A stretch of DNA of 64,000 nucleotides, from assembly GCA_034435615.1 (NCBI GenBank), contig DAOTWZ010000034.1:62001-126000 (forward strand), given 5' to 3'. Under the pieces are notes generated by a model. The model had not been told where the DNA came from. It saw only the letters and a list, made by a program, of their open reading frames with translations, and did not search any database. The DNA is from H17-190 sp034435615. Its GTDB lineage: Bacteria; Chloroflexota; Dehalococcoidia; SM23-28-2; HRBIN24. The translations under genes and the position numbers were made by a program. Shown here piece by piece: positions 40,506-49,582 of the stretch (position 1 is the first letter of the stretch; every line of letters starts with the position of its first letter).

Positions 40506-41207
40506 ATGACTCAGGCAGTCCACGAGTCCCCCCGCGTGAGACGGGTGCTCACCGTCCTCATCGTGGACGACCACCCCGTCGTGCGGGAGGGGCTGCGCGC
40601 CCTCATCAACGCCCGGGACATCGCTGTAGTGGGGGAGACGGCCACCGCCCAGGAGGCCCTGGAGCAGGTGCGACGCCTCCACCCGGACGTGGTTCTCATG
40701 GACATCCGCCTGCCGGATATGGACGGCCTCTCGGCCACGGAGGCCATCAAGAAGGAGGACGAGCGCACCTCCGTCATCATCGTCACCAGCTACGACAGCC
40801 GGGAGTATCTGGACCGGGCGCTGGAGGCGGGGGCCTCCGGCTTCCTCCTGAAGGGGATGCCGCCGGAGGCCTTCGTGGAGGCCATCCGGGCGGTGCGCGC
40901 TGGCGGCTCCATCATAGACGCCAACCTGCTCATGCAACTGGTGCGGGAGCGGCGCCTCGCTACTGCTGCCGGTCAGGCCTCGGGAGAGGCCTGGCATGCC
41001 CTGGACTCCCTGACCGAGCAGGAGCGGCAGGTGCTGAGGCTCATCGCCCGCGGCCTCACCAACAAGGAGATAGCCCAGCGGATGCACTACAGCGTGAGCA
41101 CGGTGAAGAACATCGTGCACCGCATCATCGAGAAGCTGGGCGTGGCCGACCGGACGCAGGCGGCCGTCCTGGCCGCCAGGGCTGGCCTGGCGGACCAGGA
41201 GGCGTAG
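40506..41207 (+). CDS. LuxR/NarL-type response regulator
   Basis: 233 residues from the ATG at 40506, which has GAGGAGG at 8-nt spacing; a GTG at 40482 overlapping the kinase stop is the alternative. The receiver (about 15-135) is complete: VDDHPVVREGL with the Asp pair, the phospho-acceptor in VLMDIRLPDMDG, and Lys in GFLLKGMP. The LuxR helix-turn-helix is at the C-terminus: LTEQERQVLRLIARGLTNKEIAQRM, VSTVKNIVHRIIEKLGVADRTQA. It is the partner of the upstream kinase. Targets are unknown; the neighbouring ECF sigma gene and the nuo operon are candidates only by position. Confidence 0.93.
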   Translation: MTQAVHESPRVRRVLTVLIVDDHPVVREGLRALINARDIAVVGETATAQEALEQVRRLHPDVVLMDIRLPDMDGLSATEAIKKEDERTSVIIVTSYDSREYLDRALEAGASGFLLKGMPPEAFVEAIRAVRAGGSIIDANLLMQLVRERRLATAAGQASGEAWHALDSLTEQERQVLRLIARGLTNKEIAQRMHYSVSTVKNIVHRIIEKLGVADRTQAAVLAARAGLADQEA

Positions 41208-41346
41208 GCCATCTGGCCCAGGGGGCCTGTCCCAACGACTATGCAATCAGTTACCTACGGATGCCCCCTATTGTCCCCCGGGTTCTATCAGCCTTCTAGG
41301 CCCAGCCTCTACCCTGGTCTTGAGCCCAGGAGAGAGGAGGGGCCAC

Positions 41347-41895
41347 ATGGTCACGCAGAAGAAGCCCTATCCGGAGGAAGAGTCCACCGAGGTGGCCTTC
41401 AGTCGCATCTTTGAGGACCTGTATCCGCGAGTCCTCTTCTACATCTACAGCCGCGTGTCCGACAAAGAGGTGGCCAAGGATCTCACCGCGGAGACCTTCG
41501 CTCGCGCCTACCGCTCCTGGGAAGACCTGCGCTGTCAAGAGGCCAGGGTGGCCTGGGTGTTCCGCATCGCTGCTAATCTGGTCGTGGGCTACGTCCGCCG
41601 GCGCCGCCGCGAAAGCCAGGCCCTCAATGACCTGGGCCAGATGCAACTGGCGCTGGAGGGAGGCGAGGAGCATCCCGAGCGCTTCCTCATCCGCGAGGAG
41701 CAGCTCCGGCGGCTGCGGGTGGCCCTCCAGTACCTCACGCCCCGGGAACGACGCGTCCTCTCTCTGCGCTTCGATGCCGGGCTCAGCGGCCCTCAGGTGG
41801 CGGAGATCATGGGCCTGAGCGAGATCAACGTCCGCATCATCACCTTCCGGGCTCTGAAGAAGCTCCGCAACCTGATGAAGAGCGAGGCGGCCTGA
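41347..41895 (+). CDS. ECF-family sigma factor without adjacent anti-sigma
   Basis: 182 residues from the ATG at 41347, which has GGAGGGG 5 nt upstream. Region 2: FSRIFEDLYPRVLFYIYSRVSDKEVAKDLTAETFARAY, then AWVFRIAANLVVGYVRRRRRE. Region 4: LRVALQYLTPRERRVLSLRFDAGLSGPQVAEIMGLSEINVRIITFRALKKLR. The gene ends against the convergent nuo operon, so no anti-sigma gene can follow it on this strand. Control may instead come from the two-component pair 139 bp upstream. It is distinct from the ECF sigma at 22 kb. Confidence 0.88.
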   Translation: MVTQKKPYPEEESTEVAFSRIFEDLYPRVLFYIYSRVSDKEVAKDLTAETFARAYRSWEDLRCQEARVAWVFRIAANLVVGYVRRRRRESQALNDLGQMQLALEGGEEHPERFLIREEQLRRLRVALQYLTPRERRVLSLRFDAGLSGPQVAEIMGLSEINVRIITFRALKKLRNLMKSEAA

Positions 41896-41959
41896 ACAAC
41901 GGACCGGACTGGCCGGGTTAGGGGACGCCCTGCCCTCGGTCCACTGCCGGCGTAGCTAG

Positions 41960-43429
41960 CTACCGCACCGAGACGAGGGACTGGGTGCCGCTGTACATGA
42001 AGGCCACCGAGTCCTGAGCCGCCCGGAAAAGCGGCTGCGGCCCCAGCCCCACCACGAAGACCCCCACCAGGAGCAGCGTCAGGGCGGCATACTCCAGCCA
42101 GGGCGTGGGGAAACGCTGCCGCTCCTCCGGCTCCACCAGATACATCTGCTTGATGACCACCAGGTAGTAGTAGAGGGAGACGAAGCTGGTGAAGACGCCC
42201 ACCGCCGCCAGCCAGAGCATCCCCTCCTCGGCGATGGCCTGGAAGAGGATGAACTTGGTGACGAAGCCAGCGAAGAGGGGCATCCCCGCCAGGGAGAAGA
42301 GGGAGACGCTGAGGGCCAGCGCCAGGTAGGGCGCCCTCTCCGCCAGCCCTCCGTACCCCGGTATCTCCTCGCGGCCCGTCCAGTTGTAGTAGATGATGAC
42401 GCAGGTGAAGGCCGCCAGGTTGCTTATGACGTAGCCCGCCAGGTGTAGCAGGACGGCGCTGGCGGCGTCCGTCCTGTCGGGGGAGAGGGCGGCCACGCCC
42501 GCCACCAGGTAGCCCACCTGGGCTATGCTGGAATAGGCCAGCAGCCGCTTGATATTGCTCTGCTGGATGGCCACGAAGTTGCCCAGCACCATACTGGCCA
42601 CCGCCAGGCCGGCCAGCAGGGGGCGCCAGTCCTCGGACAGGGGGATGAAGGCCCGGGCGAAGAGCTTTAGGAAGAGGGCGAAGCCTGCCGCCTTGGATAT
42701 GGCGGAGATGAGGGCCGTCACCGGCAGAGGGGCACCGTGGTAGGCGTCCGGCGTCCACATGTGGAAGGGCACCGCCGCCACCTTGAACCCCAGCCCCGTC
42801 ACGATGAGCACCAGCGACAGCAGCACCGTCATGCGGGCGGCGCTCAGGTCGGTGTCCAGGATGCCGCGGATGGTGTCGTACTGGGTGGTGCCAGTCACCC
42901 CGTATATCAGGCTGAGGCCGAAGAGGAGGATGGCCGAGGAGAAGGCGCCCAGGATCATGTACTTGAGTCCGCCCTCGTTGGAGCGCAGGTCGAACTTGGC
43001 GAAGGAGGTCAGCACGTAGAGGCTGAAGCTCAGCAGCTCCAGGGAGATGTAGGCCGTCAGCAGCTCCTGGGCGGCTGCCATGTAGGTGGCCCCTATGACG
43101 GAGGTCAGTATGAGGGCATAGTACTCGCCGGGGTGGAGGAGGCGGTCGGCCACGTAGCGGGCCGATATGACGCATACCACGGCGCCGATGAGACCGAAGA
43201 GGACGCGGAAGAAGGTGGTGTAGTTGTCTATCTCCAGCAGGTCGCCGAAGGAGGCCCGCTCATTGAGCCAGATCAGGGAGGTGCCCACGGCGGCCAGGGC
43301 GCCCACCGCCGCCAGGTAACCCAGCCACTCCTTGCGCAGGCGGCCCCAGAAGAGGTCCAGGCCGATGAGCATGGCCGCCCAGCCAGCCAGTATGTATTCC
43401 GGTGCCAGGAGGGACCAGTTGAAGCTCAT
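41960..43429 (-). CDS. nuoN: NADH-quinone oxidoreductase (complex I) subunit N
   Basis: 489 residues, about 14 membrane helices, an antiporter-like proton-pumping subunit of the membrane arm. Typical stretches: LEIDNYTTFFRVLFGLIG, AAQELLTAYISLELLSFSLYVL, NEGGLKYMILGAFSSAILLFGLSLIYG, and GFKVAAVPFHMWTPDAYHGAPLPVTALISAISKAAGFALF, the proton-channel core with its lysines. It is the last gene of the nuo operon. Its start overlaps the nuoM stop by 4 bp, and it converges with the ECF sigma gene. Confidence 0.95.
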   Translation of the reverse strand: MSFNWSLLAPEYILAGWAAMLIGLDLFWGRLRKEWLGYLAAVGALAAVGTSLIWLNERASFGDLLEIDNYTTFFRVLFGLIGAVVCVISARYVADRLLHPGEYYALILTSVIGATYMAAAQELLTAYISLELLSFSLYVLTSFAKFDLRSNEGGLKYMILGAFSSAILLFGLSLIYGVTGTTQYDTIRGILDTDLSAARMTVLLSLVLIVTGLGFKVAAVPFHMWTPDAYHGAPLPVTALISAISKAAGFALFLKLFARAFIPLSEDWRPLLAGLAVASMVLGNFVAIQQSNIKRLLAYSSIAQVGYLVAGVAALSPDRTDAASAVLLHLAGYVISNLAAFTCVIIYYNWTGREEIPGYGGLAERAPYLALALSVSLFSLAGMPLFAGFVTKFILFQAIAEEGMLWLAAVGVFTSFVSLYYYLVVIKQMYLVEPEERQRFPTPWLEYAALTLLLVGVFVVGLGPQPLFRAAQDSVAFMYSGTQSLVSVR

Positions 43430-44997
43430 GACGAGACCCCTGGAAACCGCTCTATGGTGGCGGAGATACGCTCAAGGAAGGGGAAGGGCCACATCCCCAG
43501 GAAGGCCAGGAAGAAGACCAGCACCGCCCCGGCGAACTGCTCCGCCGGCCGCATCTCTCGCAGGGACTCCCAGCGCTCGTTGAAGGGGCCGTAGAAGGCC
43601 CGCGCCAGCATGCGCAGGATGTAGGTGGCGGTGATGGCGGCGGCCAGGATGCCCAGGGCGCCCGCCCAGGGGTAGCCGCCCCGGAAGGTGCCGATGAAGA
43701 TGAGCACCTCGGCCACGAAGCCGGCCAGTCCTGGCAGCCCCAGGGAGGAGAGGCCGGCCACCGTCCAGAAGGCGGCGTTGCGGGGCATCTTGCGGGCCAG
43801 CCCCCCGAAGAGGGTCATGTCCCGGACGTGGGCCTGGTCATATATAGCCCCCACCATGGAGAACATGAGGGCGGTCATGATGCCATGGGCGAACATCTGC
43901 AGCACCGCCCCGCTCACCCCCAACGGATGGAGGCTGGCCAGACCCATCAGCACGTAGCCCATGTGGCTCACGCTGGAGTAGCCGATCATGTACTTCAGAT
44001 CGCGCTGGGCCAGGGCGGAGACGGCGCCGTACAGGGCTCCCGTGACCCCCAGCGTCATCAGCACCGGTGCCCAGAAGGCCGCCCCCTCCGGGAAGAGGGC
44101 GATCCCCACCCGCAAGATGCCGTAGGCCCCCAGCTTCATCAGCACCCCGGCGTGGAGCATGCTCACCGCCGTGGGCGCCGCCACATGGCCGTCCGGGGAC
44201 CAGGTGTGGAAAGGCCACAGGCCCGCCAGCACGCCGAACCCCAGCATGTAGAAGGGGAAGAATATCTTCTGGAACGTCTCGTCGTAGGTGACGGAGCCCA
44301 GGACCGGGAGGTCGAAGCTGCCGGTGCCGGACTCCACGAAGGTGGCGAATATGCCGATGAAGATCAGCACGCTGCCCGCCACCAGATAGAGGACCAGCTT
44401 CATGGCCCCGTATTCCTTGGTGCGGACGAAGTTGCCGAAGTTGGTGCTGGCGCCCCAGACCGCTATCAGCAGGTACATGGGCAGCACCGCCACCTCGTAC
44501 CAGAAGAACAGGAAGAAGAGGTCCAGAGAGGCGAAGACGCCGAAGACCCCGGACACCAGCAGGAACAGGAGGATGAAGTAGTCCTTGTTGCGGTACTCGA
44601 TGTTCCAGGAGATGAAGACGCCGGTGAAGATGACGATGCCCGTCAGCAGTATCAGGGGGGCGGAGATGCCGTCCACCGCCAGGTGGTAGGTGATGCCGTT
44701 GTCCCCCAGGAAGGCCACGTTCTCCAGCCAGGTGAGTCGCAACTCGAACTGGAAGCCACCATCCTCCACCTGATAAGCCACGAAGATGATGATGGACAGT
44801 ACGAAGAGGGCCGTGCCGGAGAGGAGGCAGAGGTAGCGCACGGCGTCCCGACCGCTGATGGGAAGGGCCGGCCGCCAGGGGCCCACCTGGGGCAGCGGTA
44901 TGTAGCGGGGCTGCTCATCGTGCCGGTAGGGGATCAGCATGAGGAGCAGGGCCGTGCCTACCGGTATGGCGATGGTGGCGAAGACTGCCCATTCCAT
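43426..44997 (-). CDS. nuoM: Complex I subunit M
   Basis: 523 residues, about 14 helices, antiporter-like. Markers: LVSGVFGVFASLDLFFLFFWYEVAVLPMYLLIAVWG, GVLAGLWPFHTWSPDGHVAAPTAVSMLHAGVLMKLGAYGILRV, QRDLKYMIGYSSVSHMGYVLMGL and HGIMTALMFSMVGAIYDQAH. The TM5 Glu (in FFWYEV) and TM7-8 Lys residues needed for pumping are visible. It lies 6 bp after nuoL and overlaps nuoN. The long extramembrane loop at about 15-95 includes VEDGGFQFELRLTWLENVAFLGDNGITYHLAVDGIS. Confidence 0.96.
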   Translation of the reverse strand: MEWAVFATIAIPVGTALLLMLIPYRHDEQPRYIPLPQVGPWRPALPISGRDAVRYLCLLSGTALFVLSIIIFVAYQVEDGGFQFELRLTWLENVAFLGDNGITYHLAVDGISAPLILLTGIVIFTGVFISWNIEYRNKDYFILLFLLVSGVFGVFASLDLFFLFFWYEVAVLPMYLLIAVWGASTNFGNFVRTKEYGAMKLVLYLVAGSVLIFIGIFATFVESGTGSFDLPVLGSVTYDETFQKIFFPFYMLGFGVLAGLWPFHTWSPDGHVAAPTAVSMLHAGVLMKLGAYGILRVGIALFPEGAAFWAPVLMTLGVTGALYGAVSALAQRDLKYMIGYSSVSHMGYVLMGLASLHPLGVSGAVLQMFAHGIMTALMFSMVGAIYDQAHVRDMTLFGGLARKMPRNAAFWTVAGLSSLGLPGLAGFVAEVLIFIGTFRGGYPWAGALGILAAAITATYILRMLARAFYGPFNERWESLREMRPAEQFAGAVLVFFLAFLGMWPFPFLERISATIERFPGVSS

Positions 44998-45003
44998 AGG
45001 CTC

Positions 45004-46914
45004 TTACACCCTCACGACGAGAACGACGATGGCTATGATGACCACCCCGGAGGCGATGGCCAGGGCGTAGTTGGGCAGGCGCCCCGTCTGGACGAACTTC
45101 ATGGCGTAGCCCCAGAAGACGCCCAGGCCCGCCGGCCCGTCCACGCCGGTGTCGTTCACCACCACGCGGTCGAACCAGGCCAGCGTCCGCCCGGCCAGCA
45201 GCACCACCCGGTCTATGATCCACTGGTAGAAGCGGTCTATGTAGTAGCCGTTCAGGAGCAGGTTGTGGACAGGGCGGAAGGTCTCCGCCAGCCGACGGGC
45301 AGGGGCGGCCTCCCCTCCCCAGGCCCAGAGGGCCACCGCCAGCCCCACCACCACCGCCACTATGGAGATGGCCGCCGTGCCGGCGGTGAAGTGGAACGAC
45401 TCCGGCTCCTCGAAGAAGACGAACCGGCCTATGCCGCCCGGGAAGCCCAGCGCCTCGCCCACCTGGTCGAAGGCCCAGAAGCCCGTCACCGTAGAGAGGA
45501 CGGCCAGCGTCAGCACCGGCCAGAGCATCACCGGGGGGGCCTCGTGGGCGTGCTCATGGGCGTGTTCGTCCCGGGGACGCCCGGTGAAGGTCAGGAGGTA
45601 GAGGCGGGCCATGTAGAGGGCGGTCAGGAAGATGCTGAAGGAGAGCCAGCCCACCACGGCGGCGTTGAGGTGGGACTGGGCAGCGTGCAGGATAGCGTCC
45701 TTGGCCCAGAAGCCGGAGAAGGGTATGAGACCGGCCATGGAGAGCACCCCCACGCCGAAGGCCAGCGCCGTGAGGGGCATCTTGCTCTGCAGGCCGCCCA
45801 GCTCCTTCACGTCCTGACGCTCCGTCCCGTGGATGACGTTGCCGGAGGCCAGGAAGAGGAGGGCCTTGAAGAAGCCGTGCACGAAGAGATAGAACATGGC
45901 CGCCGTGACGGACTTGGCCCCCAGCGCCACCATCATCAGCCCCAGGCTGTTGATGGTGGAGTAGGCCACTACCCGTTTGATGTCCGTCTGCACCAGGCCG
46001 ATGGTGGCGGAGAGCATCACCGTCGTCAGGCCCAGAGCCACCACCACCGCCAGGGCCACCGGGTCGGCGAGGTCGAACAGGGGCATGGTGCGGGAGACCA
46101 GGTAGACGCCGGCCACCACCATCGTGGCGGCATGGATGAGGGCGGAGACGGGAGTGGGGCCCTCCATAGCGTCGGGCAGCCAGACGTGGAGGGGGAACTG
46201 GGCCGATTTGCCCACCGCTCCGGCGAAGAGCATCAGGACGGCCAGGGTCAGGTACTCGGGGCTGTAGCCGCCGCCGCGGGCGAACTCGAATATCTCCCTG
46301 ATATCGAAGGTGCCGGCTTCCCGCCACAGGAGGATAATGCCGATGAGGAGCCCTACATCGCCGATGCGGGTGGTGATGAAGGCCTTCTTGGCCGCCTCGG
46401 CGGCTGGCCGCCGCTCGTGCCAGAAGCCGATGAGCAGGTAGGAGCAGATGCCCACACCCTCCCAGGCTGCGTAGAGGAGGAGCAGGTTGTCGGCCAGCAC
46501 CAGGGTGGTCATGGAGGCCAGGAAGAGGATCATGACGGCGAAGAACCAGCCGTAGCGGGGGTCGCCCTTCATGTAACCCACCGAGTAGATGACGATGAGC
46601 GTCCCCACGAAGGTGACCACGGCCAGCATCACCGCCGCGAGCTGGTCGAACAGGAAGCCCAGGCGTATCTCCAGGCCCAGCTCCTCCAGGGGGAGCCACT
46701 GGATGCCGGAGCGGACGCCCTCGAACTCGCCTCCCGCCTCCAGTTCGCCCAGGAGGTCGGCCATCATGAAGAGGAAAAGAACGAAAGCGGCCACCATGAC
46801 GCCGATGGCCAGCCAGTCGCCCCGCCGCGGCAGGTATTTGCCTGCCAGCAGCAGGATGACGAAGGAGCTGAAGGGGAGGACGGGCAGCAGCCAGGCGTGC
46901 TCCATGCCGATCAT
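45004..46914 (-). CDS. nuoL: Complex I subunit L
   Basis: 636 residues, the longest antiporter-like subunit, with the extra C-terminal lateral helix region. Markers: VTFVGTLIVIYSVGYMKGDPRYGWFFAVMILFLASMTTLVLADNLLLLYAAWEGVGICSYLLIGFW, GKSAQFPLHVWLPDAMEGPTPVSALIHAATMVVAGVYLV, and DIKRVVAYSTINSLGLMMVALG. The TM5 Glu (AAWEGVG) and channel Lys/His residues are intact. A His/Glu-rich loop (EHAHEHAHEAPP, about 455-466) is an uncommon touch that may bind metal. It sits 40 bp after nuoK. Confidence 0.96.
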   Translation of the reverse strand: MIGMEHAWLLPVLPFSSFVILLLAGKYLPRRGDWLAIGVMVAAFVLFLFMMADLLGELEAGGEFEGVRSGIQWLPLEELGLEIRLGFLFDQLAAVMLAVVTFVGTLIVIYSVGYMKGDPRYGWFFAVMILFLASMTTLVLADNLLLLYAAWEGVGICSYLLIGFWHERRPAAEAAKKAFITTRIGDVGLLIGIILLWREAGTFDIREIFEFARGGGYSPEYLTLAVLMLFAGAVGKSAQFPLHVWLPDAMEGPTPVSALIHAATMVVAGVYLVSRTMPLFDLADPVALAVVVALGLTTVMLSATIGLVQTDIKRVVAYSTINSLGLMMVALGAKSVTAAMFYLFVHGFFKALLFLASGNVIHGTERQDVKELGGLQSKMPLTALAFGVGVLSMAGLIPFSGFWAKDAILHAAQSHLNAAVVGWLSFSIFLTALYMARLYLLTFTGRPRDEHAHEHAHEAPPVMLWPVLTLAVLSTVTGFWAFDQVGEALGFPGGIGRFVFFEEPESFHFTAGTAAISIVAVVVGLAVALWAWGGEAAPARRLAETFRPVHNLLLNGYYIDRFYQWIIDRVVLLAGRTLAWFDRVVVNDTGVDGPAGLGVFWGYAMKFVQTGRLPNYALAIASGVVIIAIVVLVVRV

Positions 46915-46954
46915 AGCTCCGTCCCCTCCCCGGTCGGTGGGCGGTAGAGCGGCG

Positions 46955-47263
46955 TTACCATCGCAGCGTGTCCACCTCGTCCACGTTGCTGGTGGTGCGG
47001 TTGCGGAAGAGCCTCAGGACGATGGCCAGGGCCAGGCCCACCTCCGCCGCCGCTATGGTGATGACGAAGAGGGCGAAGACGAGGCCACGGAACTCCTCGG
47101 GCGCTATGTAGCCGGCGAAGGCGACGAAGTTGATGCTGACGGCGGCCAGCATCAGCTCCACCGACATGATGATGAGGACGGCGTTGCGCCGGGCCAGGAC
47201 GCCGTAGACGCCCAGAGAGAAGAGGATGGCCCCCAGCACCAGGAAGTGCTCCAGGGGGATCAT
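46955..47263 (-). CDS. nuoK: Complex I subunit K
   Basis: 102 residues, three membrane helices. It has the conserved membrane Glu residues in IIMSVELMLAAVSINFVAF and AAAEVGLALAIVLRLFR, which form part of the proton path. The start overlaps the nuoJ stop by 4 bp. The C-terminal tail (NRTTSNVDEVDTLRW) is typical. Confidence 0.95.
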   Translation of the reverse strand: MIPLEHFLVLGAILFSLGVYGVLARRNAVLIIMSVELMLAAVSINFVAFAGYIAPEEFRGLVFALFVITIAAAEVGLALAIVLRLFRNRTTSNVDEVDTLRW

Positions 47264-47763
47264 TCTCCTTCCTCCGAACGGGCGAGGATGATGGCCCCCG
47301 CCATGGCCACGTCCAGCACCAGGGCTACCAGGATGAAGGGCACCACCCAGAAGCGGAAGAGGGAGGAGCCCAGGTCGCGCAGGGGCACCAACTGGACGCT
47401 CTCCCGGGCCCCCAGGGCGCCCCAGTCGGTGCTGACGGCGGCCAGGACCAGCACGCCCAGCAGGGCGGCCCCCACGACGAAGGCCAGGGGCTTCTGGGGG
47501 CCGTCCACGGCCTGGGGGACGTCCCGGACGCGGGTGAGCATCATGACGAAGAGGACGAGGATGGTGACGGCGGCGCCGTAGATGAGCGTCTGGACGATGG
47601 CCAGGAACTCAGCCGCCAGGAGGAGGAAGACGGCGGCTACGCCCAGAAGGGCCACTATAAGAAAGAGGGCGGCATGCACCACGTTACGGGCCAGTACCAC
47701 CCCGAGTCCACCCAGGACTGTAACCGTCGCTACCAGGTAGAAGATGCCTTCTTCGTAGCTCAT
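47260..47763 (-). CDS. nuoJ: Complex I subunit J
   Basis: 167 residues, five membrane helices. Family run: ARNVVHAALFLIVALLGVAAVFLLLAAEFLAIVQTLIYGAAVTILVLFVMMLT, with the tyrosine in LIYGAAV at the TM3 pi-bulge. It is separated from nuoI by 114 bp, the only sizeable gap inside the operon. That gap contains a short coupled reading frame ending on the nuoJ start codon. Confidence 0.95.
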   Translation of the reverse strand: MSYEEGIFYLVATVTVLGGLGVVLARNVVHAALFLIVALLGVAAVFLLLAAEFLAIVQTLIYGAAVTILVLFVMMLTRVRDVPQAVDGPQKPLAFVVGAALLGVLVLAAVSTDWGALGARESVQLVPLRDLGSSLFRFWVVPFILVALVLDVAMAGAIILARSEEGE

Positions 47764-47822
47764 CCCCTTCGTTCTCTGTATCCAGTCTTCTCGGTTGGGG
47801 CCAGGGGCTGGCCCTGGCCCAT
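47760..47822 (-). CDS. Possible 20-residue leader peptide upstream of nuoJ
   Basis: The ATG at 47822 has GGGGAGG at 7-nt spacing, a textbook Shine-Dalgarno site. The frame reads MGQGQPLAPTEKTGYRERRG and its TGA overlaps the nuoJ ATG as ATGA. It fills half of the only gap in the nuo operon. Translation would keep ribosomes moving into nuoJ. No family resemblance; the peptide itself may have no function. Confidence rests only on the ribosome-binding site and overlap. Confidence 0.35.
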   Translation of the reverse strand: MGQGQPLAPTEKTGYRERRG

Positions 47823-47877
47823 GATATCGCCTCCCCGGCTAATGCTCCAGTCCTTCGGACGGTGTTCGGCCGCTCCC

Positions 47878-48420
47878 CTACTCCTCGGCGGCCGCCACCT
47901 TCTCCTTCTCCTCCTCTGCCTTCCTGGGCGCCCAGCCGTGGTGGGCGGCGCCCATGGCGTCACGGAACGGGTCCTTGAGCTGCCCTGTCCTGGAGGGCCT
48001 CAGTAGGGCGTCCAGGTCCATGATCAGCTCCTGACGGTCGTAGCGGGAGAGCTCCACGCTGCGCCAGGTGTTGTCCATGACGATGGCGTCGAAGTTGCAG
48101 ACCTCCACGCAGATGTCGCAGCGCATGCAGCGGGCGTAGTCGATGAAGAACTTGTCGACGATCTTGCGCCGCGGGCTCTTGCCTTCGGCGTATTTGGGGT
48201 TGTCCCGCATCGTCACCGTCATGCAATCGGTGGGGCAGTAGCGGGCGCACACCTGGCAGCCGGTGCAGAAGGGCTCGTCCCGCTCGAAGTCCCACAGGAG
48301 GGTGGGGAACCCCCGGGCGCGGTGGGGGAGCTGCTTCTTCTCGGTGGGGTACTGGACGGTGGCCGGCTTGCGCAGCGCCGCCGAGACTACGGTGCCCAGT
48401 GCCCTGAAGATGCCCAGCAT
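47878..48420 (-). CDS. nuoI: Complex I subunit I (2[4Fe-4S] ferredoxin-like)
   Basis: 180 residues with two ferredoxin motifs: CTGCQVCARYCP (about 52-63) and CMRCDICVEVCN (about 97-108), which bind clusters N6a and N6b linking the hydrophilic arm to the N2 cluster. The C-terminus after about 150 is a charged, Glu/Lys/Ala-rich tail (RKAEEEKEKVAAAEE). In style it recalls the repeats on NuoC of the same complex. It starts one base after the nuoH stop. Confidence 0.95.
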   Translation of the reverse strand: MLGIFRALGTVVSAALRKPATVQYPTEKKQLPHRARGFPTLLWDFERDEPFCTGCQVCARYCPTDCMTVTMRDNPKYAEGKSPRRKIVDKFFIDYARCMRCDICVEVCNFDAIVMDNTWRSVELSRYDRQELIMDLDALLRPSRTGQLKDPFRDAMGAAHHGWAPRKAEEEKEKVAAAEE

Positions 48421-48421
48421 C

Positions 48422-49582
48422 TTATACCTTCACCTCGCTTCCCTGTCGGGCCGCGACGGGACGCGGCCTCCTCACCATGGTGGGCTTGCGGACTGCACGG
48501 TAGGTCAGGGCCGACCCGGCCAGCAGGCCCAGGCCAGAGAGGACGCCCAGGACCACGTCCGGCCAGCCGTAGACCACCACCAGGCCATTGACGATGATCT
48601 GGTAGAAGGAGAGGGGGAGCAGCACCTGCCAGGAGAAGGCCATGAGCTGGTCCACCCGCAGGCGGGGCATGGCCGCCCGCATCAGGAAGAAGAAGAGGAT
48701 GAAGAAGGAGGTCTTCCCCAGCATGAGGATGGCCTGCAGGGCCGTTCCCGCTATGGCGTTGCGCTCCGCCAGCTCGTTCACCAGGGGCCAGTTCCAGCCT
48801 CCCAGGAAGACCAGGGCGCCCAGGAGAGAGATGAGCACCAGGCTCACGTACTCCCCCAGCTGGAACATGGCCCAGCGCATGCCGGAGTATTCCACGAAGG
48901 GGCCGCCCACCACCTCCGATTCCGCCACCGGGATATCGAAGGGGTGGCGGTAGAGCTCCGCTAGGCCGGCCACGGTGAAGATGAAGAAGGCCAGGGACTG
49001 CCAGAAGATGTAGGGCACCTTGTCCTGCCCGTCCACGATCTCCGTCAGGTTCAGGGTGCCGCGGCCGCCGTCGGCTGTGTGGGCCACCATGGCCACTGCC
49101 ACCACCGCCAGGATGAGGGGCACCTCGTAGCTGATGAGCTGGGCGGCCGAACGCATGGCGCCCAGGAGGGCGTAGCGGTTATCGGAGCCCCAGCCGGCCA
49201 TGACGAAGCCCACGATGGGTACGGTGGAGACGGCGACGATGAAGAAGAGCCCCAGTCCCAGGTTGCGGATGAACAGGTCCGGCATGATGGGGACGGTGAC
49301 CAGGGCCACGATGGTGGGGACCACCACCACGTAGGGCGCCAGCTCGAAGGACCACTGGTCGGCGGTGCTAGGCCGCACGTCCTCCTTGGTGAGGAGCTTG
49401 ATGGTGTCGGCCACGCTCTGAAGGGTGCCGTAGGGGCCCACACGCATGGGGCCCAGACGGTTCTGGACACGGCCTATGACCTTCCGTTCCAGGTAGTTGA
49501 GGACGATGACGGAGAGGGGAACGGCCACCGCCACCACCAGCAGCCTCAGGATACCGTCCAGCCAGGGGTTGTTGCCGATCAT
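48422..49582 (-). CDS. nuoH: Complex I subunit H
   Basis: 386 residues, eight or nine membrane helices. It forms the quinone chamber with NuoB and NuoD. Signature NYLERKVIGRVQNRLGPMRVGPYG near 29-52, then IKLLTKEDVRPSTAD, the cytoplasmic Glu-rich loop around AGLAELYRHPFDIPVAESEVVGGPFVEYSGMRWAMFQLGEY, and RAAMPRLRVDQLMAFSWQVLLPLSF. The ATG follows directly on the nuoD stop without overlap. Confidence 0.96.
   Translation of the reverse strand: MIGNNPWLDGILRLLVVAVAVPLSVIVLNYLERKVIGRVQNRLGPMRVGPYGTLQSVADTIKLLTKEDVRPSTADQWSFELAPYVVVVPTIVALVTVPIMPDLFIRNLGLGLFFIVAVSTVPIVGFVMAGWGSDNRYALLGAMRSAAQLISYEVPLILAVVAVAMVAHTADGGRGTLNLTEIVDGQDKVPYIFWQSLAFFIFTVAGLAELYRHPFDIPVAESEVVGGPFVEYSGMRWAMFQLGEYVSLVLISLLGALVFLGGWNWPLVNELAERNAIAGTALQAILMLGKTSFFILFFFLMRAAMPRLRVDQLMAFSWQVLLPLSFYQIIVNGLVVVYGWPDVVLGVLSGLGLLAGSALTYRAVRKPTMVRRPRPVAARQGSEVKV

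Noticed and set aside
43828..46947. An open reading frame of 1039 codons on the plus strand
   Set aside because: It is antisense to nuoL and nuoM. It has low-complexity His/Gln/Gly/Glu-rich composition produced by third-position GC bias and no family features.
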